In this document: piece by piece, positions 6,436 through 12,586 of the stretch
Layout: each line of letters begins with the position of its first letter
Numbering within the stretch: the first letter of the stretch is position 1
From: Lentisphaeria bacterium
GTDB taxonomy: Bacteria; Verrucomicrobiota; Lentisphaeria; Oligosphaerales; Oligosphaeraceae
Assembly (NCBI GenBank): GCA_016287975.1
Contig: JAEEXV010000167.1
Location: 1-12,586 of the forward strand
Length of the DNA: 12,586 nt
Direction: 5' to 3'
Position numbers and translations under genes: made by a program
Notes under the pieces: generated by a model
What the model saw: only the letters and a program-made list of their open reading frames with translations
Told to the model about the DNA's origin: nothing
Database searches by the model: none

Positions 6436-9336
6436 TTATTTCAGCAGGTAGTGGAACGCCTTGCCGTCGATGAGGAGGTCGCCTGCGCCGCCGTCGGTGA
6501 CATCGAGCTGGATGGTGGCGGCGGCGGGTTTTTCATCGGGTTTGCAGGGGGTGGACTGGCGCGCGGAGAGATTCTTCACCATCTCGGCTTTCTGGAAGGG
6601 CACGGGGGTGAGGAGGGTGGCGTCGCCGCGCTTGCGCAGGAGGTAGGGGCCGGCGGCGGTGATTTCGGGGAACTCGTAGGGGACGCCGCCGCCGTTGACG
6701 TAGGTGTATTCGGAGCCGGAGGAGTAGTCGACGCGGCGTCCGTCGGCGAGGATGGAGTACTGGATGAGGTGGTCGGGGCGTCGGGCGTAGTGTCCAGCGG
6801 GCGGGAGGACGAACTCTTCGCCGTCGACCTCGATGGTCCAGTTGCCCTTGTCGGCGCGGTTGACCCAGGTCTCGAGGCCGTTTTCGTAGCGGGCATAGAT
6901 GCGGTTCTGGGAGGTCTTTCCAGCCATGAGCATCTCGGAGGCGGTCATCATCTTGCCGTCGACGAAGTACTTGATTTCGGCGACGGGGGAGGCGCAGAAC
7001 TGCTCCTGGACCTGGCGCATCATGAAGTAGCTCTTGAGGAAGCGGTCGAGGAGCTCGGGCTTGGCGCGGGCGATGAGGCCCTGGCCGTAGCGGTCGGCGC
7101 GGAAGAGATGGCCGATGTTGGCCTCGGCGATCTGGGTGGCGATGAGCAGGTCGATGTCGGAGCCGTGGAAGACGGGCCAGTCGGCGCCAGTGAAGGTCTC
7201 GAGCGGCAGGATCTTGCGCAGCTTGAAGTCGACGATGATGGGGAGCCCTGCCTTGGTGTCGTTGGAGCAGGCGTAGTCGGTGTCGAGGAGGCCGGCCCAG
7301 AAGAAGGCGGCGCAGCCTTCGCTCCAGATGGGGCCCTGGTAGAGTTCGCGGTGGAGGAGGGCGACGGCGCCGTAGTCGCGGATGACGCGGGAGAAGGTGC
7401 CCGCGCCAGGGGCGGCGGCGTCGAAGTCGACGTCGGCCCACGGGGGCGCGTTGGTGAGTTCGTCAAGATACTCGCCGTTGAAATGGTACTTGGCGAGGAA
7501 CTTCGGGAAGAAGTTTCGGGAGAGCGGGAGCATGACGGAGGGCTTGGGGCGGAAGCAGCCGTCCCATCCCTCGACGAACTGGCCGTTGGCGGAGCGGCTG
7601 ACGAGGCTGTAGTCGAACTGGGGCTCGTTGGGGGCGATGATGCGGTTGTCCTGGTAGGGGCCGACGCGCGGGAAGAGCTTGCGCAGGCCGTCGACGAGCT
7701 TGACGACGACCTCGTCGTCGCCGTTGTTGCGGCAGGCGGCCATTTCGAGGGTGGTGCGGTTGTTTTCGAGGGGGGTGCGGAAGAGGCCCGAGTGGTAGCG
7801 GACGAAGAGGTCGGTGAGGCCGTACTGCTTCATCCTGGTCCAGAAGGCGAGTTCCTGGTCGGCGTGGCGGGGATCCCCTTGGAGGGCGTAGGCGCGGGTG
7901 TGGCAGACGAGGCGGCTCATCTCGTCGCGGTACTTGGCGACGGGGTTGGGGATGACGGGGAGGATGTCGGCGATGTCGCGGGAGACGGTGAAGACATAGC
8001 GCTCATGGAGCGGGTTGAGCGTGCCGTCGGTCTTGGGGAGATAGATGGTGCCGCCCATGAGACGGGCGCTGGCGGCGTCGACGACGGCGGCGCCCTGGAG
8101 GCTGCGGTTGGGGGTGCCCTCGACGCAGGATGCGGCGTTGGAGGTGTACCAGTCGCAGAAGACGGAGGCGAGGAAGTCGGGGGTGGCGAGGAGGCGCGGG
8201 TAGTTCCAGCGGTTGTGGAGGTAGGTCAGCGCGAAGAGGCTGGGTTTCCTGACGCCTGCGACGACGCCCGCGTCGAAGGCGGTGATGTCGGGCTGGGCGC
8301 TGTCGGCCTCGACGACGAGCGACTTGCCCTTGACGGCGATGGCATAGGTGAAGTCGATGGTCTTGCCGTCCTTGCTCCAGCGCCATTCGGCGACGAGGCG
8401 TCCGTCCACGACTTTGCAGGATTTGAGGGTGGCCTGGATGGCGGCGTCGCCAGGTGCGAAGACGACATTGCCGACCTTGGCGTGGGGGCCGCCGAGTTTG
8501 GCGGGCTGGAAGGGCTTGCCGCCGTTGAAGGTGGCGGTGAAGTCGCCGAGCGTTCCAGTCTTCGGGGCGTAGCGGTAGGTGATCTTGGCGTCCTTGGCGT
8601 CGTAGGTCAGGAGCCAGGCGCCGCCGTCAGGGGCGATGGCGTTCTTGGCGCCAGGGCCCTTGGAGGTGGGGATGATGGTGTCGGGGGTGGTGGGGAAGCC
8701 CAGGTCCATCTTGGCGGTGTCGGGGATCTCGACCTTGCCGAAGCGGAAGGCGTTGATCTGGTCGAAGCAGAAGAAGTCCTCCTTGCCCTTGAAGACGAGT
8801 TTGTGCATGGCGAAGCTGTGGAGCTTCAGCGGGGGCTTGAGATCCTTCGGGAATGCGGCGGCGGCGGCGCCCCACCAGCGCTTGGCGTCCCAGCGGCTGC
8901 CGCAGCCAGTGGCGAAGAGGCGGCGCTTCTTGCCATTTGCGTCGGAGACGAGCATGGAGACGGTTGGCTTGCTGCCGAAGCCCTTGTTGGCGGGGCCGAA
9001 GAGCCAGATCTCGAGGCCGTCGGCATCGGCGGGGATGGCGATGGGCCTGGCGGCGGTGACGGTGAGGAGGGAGCCTTCCTTGGTGAAGGTGACGCGGGCG
9101 ACCTTTTCGCCCCAGAGTTTGGTGAGGTCGGTGGTGTCGATGGTGGAGTCGCAGCCTGAGACCTTCCAGCCTTCCAGCCCGTCCGCATCAAGGCGCCAGA
9201 GCTGGGTGCCGCGGGGCTTCAGCCCCTGGATGATCTCCCACGGGCGGATTTTCCATTCAGGCTTGGGGGCGGCAGGGGCGGCGAACAGCACGGCGGAGAG
9301 CAGCGCGCAGAGCAGGGCGATACGGGGTTTCATCAT
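6436..9336 (-). CDS. Secreted glycoside-hydrolase-like protein, paralog 3
   Basis: Complete, 966 aa, TAA stop. The frame stays open upstream to 9645, but I place the start at 9336. There Met-Met-Lys-Pro-Arg opens a signal peptide matching paralog 4 (cleavage near residue 20, LFAA-PAAPKPEW), whereas the longer version would run into the 3' end of paralog 4 and prefix a low-complexity, repeat-encoded Pro/Arg-rich peptide. Seen in order: beta-rich domain about 45-200 (WGEKVARVTF, DGLEIWLFGP, CFDQINAFRF), second beta-rich domain about 240-450 (YLHNRWNYPR, CDWY), barrel-like region about 497-795 (GWDGC, Y-L-D625-E626, W-S-E673-G), and C-terminal beta domain with NRIYARYENGLETWVN at 811-826, ending DGKAFHYLLK. 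It is closest to paralog 4. A slightly longer linker than paralog 4 precedes the final motif (TIQLDVTDGGAGDLLI). Probable extracellular or periplasmic glycan-active enzyme; the exact reaction is unknown. Confidence 0.95.
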   Translation of the reverse strand: MMKPRIALLCALLSAVLFAAPAAPKPEWKIRPWEIIQGLKPRGTQLWRLDADGLEGWKVSGCDSTIDTTDLTKLWGEKVARVTFTKEGSLLTVTAARPIAIPADADGLEIWLFGPANKGFGSKPTVSMLVSDANGKKRRLFATGCGSRWDAKRWWGAAAAAFPKDLKPPLKLHSFAMHKLVFKGKEDFFCFDQINAFRFGKVEIPDTAKMDLGFPTTPDTIIPTSKGPGAKNAIAPDGGAWLLTYDAKDAKITYRYAPKTGTLGDFTATFNGGKPFQPAKLGGPHAKVGNVVFAPGDAAIQATLKSCKVVDGRLVAEWRWSKDGKTIDFTYAIAVKGKSLVVEADSAQPDITAFDAGVVAGVRKPSLFALTYLHNRWNYPRLLATPDFLASVFCDWYTSNAASCVEGTPNRSLQGAAVVDAASARLMGGTIYLPKTDGTLNPLHERYVFTVSRDIADILPVIPNPVAKYRDEMSRLVCHTRAYALQGDPRHADQELAFWTRMKQYGLTDLFVRYHSGLFRTPLENNRTTLEMAACRNNGDDEVVVKLVDGLRKLFPRVGPYQDNRIIAPNEPQFDYSLVSRSANGQFVEGWDGCFRPKPSVMLPLSRNFFPKFLAKYHFNGEYLDELTNAPPWADVDFDAAAPGAGTFSRVIRDYGAVALLHRELYQGPIWSEGCAAFFWAGLLDTDYACSNDTKAGLPIIVDFKLRKILPLETFTGADWPVFHGSDIDLLIATQIAEANIGHLFRADRYGQGLIARAKPELLDRFLKSYFMMRQVQEQFCASPVAEIKYFVDGKMMTASEMLMAGKTSQNRIYARYENGLETWVNRADKGNWTIEVDGEEFVLPPAGHYARRPDHLIQYSILADGRRVDYSSGSEYTYVNGGGVPYEFPEITAAGPYLLRKRGDATLLTPVPFQKAEMVKNLSARQSTPCKPDEKPAAATIQLDVTDGGAGDLLIDGKAFHYLLK

Positions 9337-9346
9337 GTGGGGATGT

Positions 9347-9356
9347 GTTTGGGGTG
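9347..9356 (-). promoter_or_regulatory. CACCCCAAAC leader element, paralog 3
   Basis: Identical 10-mer, 10 nt before the start chosen for paralog 3. Its matching position relative to paralogs 2 and 4 supports the start at 9336 rather than the longer upstream one. Confidence 0.55.
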
Positions 9357-9366
9357 GGGGACGACG

Positions 9367-9382
9367 GGGCCAAGAATGGCCC
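9367..9382. promoter_or_regulatory. Inverted repeat in leader of paralog 3
   Basis: GGGCCA-AGAA-TGGCCC, a perfect 6-bp stem 30 nt before the start codon, next to the shared leader string at 9358-9371. A second palindrome CAGAA-CA-TTCTG follows at 9387-9398. AGAATG (9373-9378) could instead pair with CATTCT (9392-9397), giving mutually exclusive folds. Confidence 0.45.
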
Positions 9383-9418
9383 GGCACAGAACATTCTGGC
9401 AGGGGGATGCGGGAGTCT

Positions 9419-9447
9419 CCGTGCGGCGCCGTTGCGGCGCCGGCGAG
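9419..9447. repeat. Intergenic repeat module M2, copy C
   Basis: Same sequence as 2791-2820 except for one missing C in the hairpin centre (GGCGCCG-TTG-CGGCGCC type). Here it lies on the opposite side of M1 from where it is in the 2627-3080 gap, so the modules have been reordered. In the 5982-6435 gap only a degenerate relative is seen around 6164-6200, including hairpin CGCCGGC-GAAAA-GCCGGCG at 6181-6199. Confidence 0.75.
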
Positions 9448-9467
9448 TGTGCGCGGGGCACATGCGG

Positions 9468-9571
9468 GCGGGCGTTGCGGGGCTGGGTTGTGTTGAAGGC
9501 TGATGCCTTCTGCCACGCACGCAAACGACGGGGGGCCGCCCCCCGCCCCCCCCCCTGGGACGGCAAGCGGG
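9468..9571. repeat. Intergenic repeat module M1, copy C
   Basis: Third copy, immediately downstream of the paralog 4 stop codon. The first hairpin is GAAGGC-TGAT-GCCTTC at 9495-9510: the stem is unchanged and the loop differs by one base. The G/C-run hairpin is GGGGGG-CCG-CCCCCC at 9530-9544. A run of ten C residues follows at 9546-9555. Unlike copies A and B, this module directly abuts a coding sequence, with M3 missing. Confidence 0.85.
9546..9555. repeat. Ten-C homopolymer downstream of paralog 4
   Basis: Uninterrupted run of ten C, starting 21 nt from the gene 4 end of the gap, inside the distal part of M1 copy C. Such tracts are slippage-prone and error-prone in sequencing. It is intergenic, so any length change would not shift a reading frame. 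Confidence 0.6.
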
Positions 9572-9575
9572 GCTT

Positions 9576-12443
9576 CTATTTCAGCAGGTAGTGGAATGCC
9601 TTGCCGTCGATGGAGAGGGCGGTGATGGGCGCGGGGGCGGCGCAAGGCTTTTCGTCGGGGGCGCAGGGGGTGGCGGTGCGTGCGTCGAGGCGCGCGATGC
9701 GCTCCGGCTTATGGAAGGGGGCGGGGGTGAGGAGGGTGGCGTCGCCGCGCCTGCGCAGGAGGTAGGGGCCCGCGGCGGTGAGCTCGGGGAACTCGAAGGG
9801 GACGCCGCCGCCGTTGACGTAGGTGAAGAGGTGTCCCCTTGAGTAGTCGACACGGCGGCCGTCGACGAGGATGGAGTACTGGAGCAGGTGGTCGGGGCGG
9901 CGGGCGTAGTGGCCCGCGGGCGGGAGGACGACTTCCTTGCCGTCGACCTCGATGGTCCAGTCGCCCCCGGGTGCGCGGTTGACCCAGGTCTCGAGGCCGT
10001 TTTCGTAGCGGGCGTAGATGCGGTTCTGGGAGGTCTTGCCCGCGCGGAGCATCTCTGAGGCGGTCATCATCTTGCCGTCGACGAGGTACTTGATCTCGGC
10101 GACGGGTGAGGCGCAGAACTGCTCCTGGACCTGGCGCATCATGTAGTAGGTCTTCAGGAAGCGGTCGAGGAGTTCGGGCTTGGCGCGGGCGACGAGGCCC
10201 TGGCCGTAGTGGGGGAAGCGGGCGAGATGGCCGATGTTGGCCTCGGCGATCTCGGTGGCGATGAGGAGATCGACATCCGTTCCCCGAAAGACGGGCCAGT
10301 CGGCGCCAGTGTAGGTCTCGAGGGGGAGGATCTTGCGCAGCTTGAAGTCGACGATGAGGGGGAGACCCGCGCGGGTGTCGTTGGAGCAGGCATAGTCGAC
10401 GTCAAGGAGCCCCGCCCAGAAGTAGGCGGCGCAGCCCTCGCTCCAGACGGGGCCGTTGAAGAGCTTTCGGGAGAGAATGGCGACGGCGCCGAAGTCGCGC
10501 AGCACCTGGGAGTAGGTGGCGGCGCCTGGGGCGGCGGCGTCATAGTCGACGTCGCCCCACGGGGGCGCGTTGGTGAGTTCGTCGAGGTATTCGGCGTTGT
10601 AGGGGTATTTGGCGAGGAATTTCGGCAGGAAGTCCTGGTAGATTTTGAGCATCGAGGCGGGTTTGGGGCGGTAGCAGCCGTCCCAGCCTTCGAGGAAGCG
10701 TTCGCCGCGGATGCTGACGAGGGAGTAGTCGAAGAGGGGGTCGTTGGGATGGATGATGCGGTTGTCCTGGTAGACGCCGATGCGGGGGTAGATGTCGCGC
10801 AGTCCCGTCACGAGTTTGACCATGACCTCGTCGCCGCCGTTGGATCTGGATCCGTCGAGGGAGAGGGTGGTGCGGTTGTTTTCGAGGGGGGTGCGGAACT
10901 GCCCTGCGTGATATCGGATGAAGAGGTCGGTCAGGCCGTATCGGCGCATCTTCTTCCAGAATGCGAGTTCCTGGTCGACATGCCTGGGGCTGCCTTGGAG
11001 AGAGTAGTGGCGCGTGTGGCAGACGAGGCGGGCCATCTCGCCGCGGTACTTGGAAACGGGATTGGGGATGCTTGGGAGGGTGTCGGCAAGTTCGGTGGAG
11101 ACGGTGATGATGAAGCGCTCGTGCAGGGGGTTGAGTTTGCCGTCGGTCTTGGGGACGTAGGCGTTGCCGCCCATCAGGCGGGCACTGGTGGCGTCCAGGA
11201 CGGCGGCGCCAGGGAGGCCGCAGCGGCCGACGCCCTCGACGCATTCGGCGGCGTGGGTGGTGTACCAGTCGCAGAAGACGGAGAGGATGAACTCGGGGGT
11301 GGCGAGGAAGCGCGGGTAGTCCCAGCGGTTGTGGAGGTAGGTGCAGCCGAAGAGGCGGGGGCTGGCGAGCCCCGTGGCGACGCCTGCGTCGAAGGCTGTG
11401 ACGTCGAGCTGGGCGCTGTCTGCCTCGACGACGAGGGACTTGCCCTTGATGGAGAGGCGGTAGGTGAAGTCGAGGGACTGGCCGTCCCTGGTCCAGTTCC
11501 AGTCGGCGACGACCTTGCCGTCCACGAGTCTGCAGGAGTGGAGGATGGGTGCGATGGCGGCGTCGCCAGGGATGAACGCGACGCCCGCCACCTTGGCGCG
11601 GGGGCCGCCGTTCCTGGCGGGCTGGAAGGTGTTGCCGCCGTTGATGGAGGCGGTGATGTCGCCGAGGGTGCCGTCCTTCGGGGCGTAGCGGTAGGTGACC
11701 TTTGCGTCCTTGCCCTCGTAGGTGAAGATCCAGGCGTTTCCGTCCTGGCGGAGGTCGTTTCGGGATCCAGGGGCGGCGGAGGCGGGGAGGATGGTGTCGG
11801 GGGTGGTGGGGAAGCCGAGATCCATCTTTCGGGTGTCTGGAATCTCGACCTTCTTGAAACGGAAGGCGTTGATCTGGTCGAAGCAGAAGAAGTCTGGCTT
11901 GTCGCCGATGATGACCTTGTTCAGGGCGAAACTCTTGAGGGTCAGCGGGCGCTTGAGCTCTTTGGGGAAGATGGCGGCGGCAGTCCCCCACCAGCGCTTC
12001 TGGGCCCAGCGGCTGCCGCAGCCAGTGGCCGAGATGCGATGCGACTTGCCGTTGGCGTCAGTGACGAGGACGGAGATGCGGGGCTTGCTGCCGAAGCCTT
12101 TGTTGACGGGGCCGAAGAGCCAGATTTCCAGGCCGTCGGCGTCGTCGGGGATGGCGATGGGCCTGGCGGCGGTGACGGTGAGGAGGGCGCCCTCCTTGGT
12201 GAAGGTGACGCGCGCGACCTTCTCGCCCCAGAGTTTGGTGAGGTCGGTGGTGTCGAGCGTCGCGCCGCAGCCTGAGACCTTCCAGCCTTCCAGTCCATCC
12301 TTGTCCAGGCGCCAGAGCTGGACACCTTTGGGCTTGAGCCCCTGCAGGATTTCCCAGGGGCGGATTTGCCATTCGGGCTTGGGGGCGGCGAAGAGCGCCG
12401 CGGAAAGCAGCGCGCAGAACAGGGCAATACGTGGTTTCATCAT
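9576..12443 (-). CDS. Secreted glycoside-hydrolase-like protein, paralog 4 (first gene of the array)
   Basis: Complete, 955 aa, TAG stop. The start at 12443 gives MMKPRIALFCALLSAALFAA, a typical type I signal peptide; the Cys at 10 is not in a lipobox. Seen: WGEKVARVTF at 72-81, GLEIWLFGP at 104-112, RWWG at 150-153 and CFDQINAFRF at 187-196 (jelly-roll-like, possibly carbohydrate-binding); a second beta-rich part (about 245-450) with YLHNRWDYPR and CDWY at 391-394; a barrel-like part (about 492-790) with GWDGC at 586-590, Y619-L-D621-E622 and W667-S-E669-G; and C-terminal NRIYARYENGLETWVN at 807-822, ending DGKAFHYLLK. A nucleophile/acid-base pair of Asp621 and Glu669 is an inference from position and motif type. 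It is the promoter-proximal gene, preceded by an AT-rich leader and the CACCCCAAAC element, with paralog 3 following 239 nt downstream. Family membership needs profile searches. Confidence 0.95.
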   Translation of the reverse strand: MMKPRIALFCALLSAALFAAPKPEWQIRPWEILQGLKPKGVQLWRLDKDGLEGWKVSGCGATLDTTDLTKLWGEKVARVTFTKEGALLTVTAARPIAIPDDADGLEIWLFGPVNKGFGSKPRISVLVTDANGKSHRISATGCGSRWAQKRWWGTAAAIFPKELKRPLTLKSFALNKVIIGDKPDFFCFDQINAFRFKKVEIPDTRKMDLGFPTTPDTILPASAAPGSRNDLRQDGNAWIFTYEGKDAKVTYRYAPKDGTLGDITASINGGNTFQPARNGGPRAKVAGVAFIPGDAAIAPILHSCRLVDGKVVADWNWTRDGQSLDFTYRLSIKGKSLVVEADSAQLDVTAFDAGVATGLASPRLFGCTYLHNRWDYPRFLATPEFILSVFCDWYTTHAAECVEGVGRCGLPGAAVLDATSARLMGGNAYVPKTDGKLNPLHERFIITVSTELADTLPSIPNPVSKYRGEMARLVCHTRHYSLQGSPRHVDQELAFWKKMRRYGLTDLFIRYHAGQFRTPLENNRTTLSLDGSRSNGGDEVMVKLVTGLRDIYPRIGVYQDNRIIHPNDPLFDYSLVSIRGERFLEGWDGCYRPKPASMLKIYQDFLPKFLAKYPYNAEYLDELTNAPPWGDVDYDAAAPGAATYSQVLRDFGAVAILSRKLFNGPVWSEGCAAYFWAGLLDVDYACSNDTRAGLPLIVDFKLRKILPLETYTGADWPVFRGTDVDLLIATEIAEANIGHLARFPHYGQGLVARAKPELLDRFLKTYYMMRQVQEQFCASPVAEIKYLVDGKMMTASEMLRAGKTSQNRIYARYENGLETWVNRAPGGDWTIEVDGKEVVLPPAGHYARRPDHLLQYSILVDGRRVDYSRGHLFTYVNGGGVPFEFPELTAAGPYLLRRRGDATLLTPAPFHKPERIARLDARTATPCAPDEKPCAAPAPITALSIDGKAFHYLLK

Positions 12444-12452
12444 GCGGGGATG

Positions 12453-12462
12453 GTTTGGGGTG
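12453..12462 (-). promoter_or_regulatory. CACCCCAAAC leader element, paralog 4
   Basis: Identical 10-mer, 9 nt before the start codon. Paralog 1 lacks it: its leader jumps from the shared GCCCGGTCGTCCC string almost directly to the ATG, as if about 16 nt had been lost. Confidence 0.55.
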
Positions 12463-12474
12463 GAGGAACGACCG

Positions 12475-12484
12475 GGCCATGGCC
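12475..12484. promoter_or_regulatory. Palindrome in leader of paralog 4
   Basis: GGCCATGGCC, a perfect 10-bp palindrome 31 nt before the start codon, following the shared leader string at 12465-12478. It sits at the same relative place as the leader inverted repeat of paralog 3, supporting a common leader with a conserved symmetrical site. Confidence 0.4.
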
Positions 12485-12515
12485 AGGCACGGAACCGGAG
12501 CCAAGGCAGGCGATT

Positions 12516-12586
12516 TGCGGATTTTATCCGCAGATTACACAGATTTTACAGATTATGGGTTTTCCTGTTTTTCCAGGTTTTCCAGG
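12516..12586 (-). promoter_or_regulatory. AT-rich leader island upstream of the array, likely promoter region
   Basis: The only AT-rich stretch in the window. Plus-strand order: perfect hairpin TGCGGAT-TTT-ATCCGCA (12516-12532), three tandem 9-mers CAGATTACA, CAGATTTTA and CAGATTATG (12531-12557), then three TTTTCC(A/T)G-type repeats (12560-12586) reaching the edge. It lies 73-143 nt upstream of the paralog 4 start codon, where a promoter for the array would be expected. I cannot pick convincing -35/-10 boxes. Confidence 0.45.

Noticed and set aside
9337..9645. N-terminal extension of paralog 3 to an ATG at 9645
   Set aside because: It would overlap the end of paralog 4 by about 70 nt, translate the repeat modules, and bury an obvious signal peptide. 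The start at 9336 matches the Met-Met start, signal peptide and CACCCCAAAC spacing of the other copies.
12444..12586. A defined sigma-70 promoter upstream of paralog 4
   Set aside because: Several AT-rich hexamers (CATAAT, TGTAAT on the minus strand) resemble a -10 box, but none has a good -35 partner at 16-18 nt, so no specific promoter is called.

Overview
The window is a GC-rich tandem array of four paralogous genes, all on the minus strand. Each encodes a large secreted protein of about 955-966 residues. The downstream-most copy (positions 1-2626) runs off the left edge without a stop codon; the other three are complete. The array starts at position 12443, preceded by a short AT-rich leader. 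No transposase, integrase, CRISPR array, tRNA or rRNA gene is visible.

All four proteins share one plan: a cleavable signal peptide, two beta-rich domains, a stretch that looks like a (beta/alpha)8 barrel, a beta-rich C-terminal domain, and an almost invariant last segment ending DGKAFHYLLK. The barrel-like part carries a Y-[LF]-D-E motif and a W-S-E-G motif exactly 48 residues apart (Asp to Glu) in every copy. This layout recalls large retaining glycoside hydrolases of the GH101/DUF5696/DUF6259 kind, but I cannot assign a family. The most defensible call is 'secreted glycoside-hydrolase-like paralog'. Copies 1, 3 and 4 are close to each other and copy 2 is clearly more divergent.

The three gaps (2627-3080, 5982-6435, 9337-9575) hold no convincing gene but are full of structured repeats. 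A roughly 105-115 nt module (M1) occurs in all three. A roughly 30 nt perfect-hairpin module (M2) occurs in two. A roughly 215 nt module (M3) sits just after the stop codons of copies 2 and 3. M3 contains two consecutive stem-loops with the same unusual architecture: outer stem, 7x7 internal loop rich in potential G.A pairs, 5-bp inner stem, GAA triloop. Copies 2, 3 and 4 also carry the 10-mer CACCCCAAAC 9-10 nt before the start codon, where a Shine-Dalgarno sequence would be expected and none is seen.

Organism: high GC, coding-strand C-richness, no Shine-Dalgarno, and tandem families of large secreted GH-like proteins separated by hairpin-rich spacers suggest an uncultured member of the PVC group (Lentisphaerota/Kiritimatiellota-like, perhaps gut-associated). 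This is an impression, not a demonstrated placement. The proteins probably act outside the cytoplasm on related polysaccharides or glycans, with sequence divergence between copies giving different substrate preferences.
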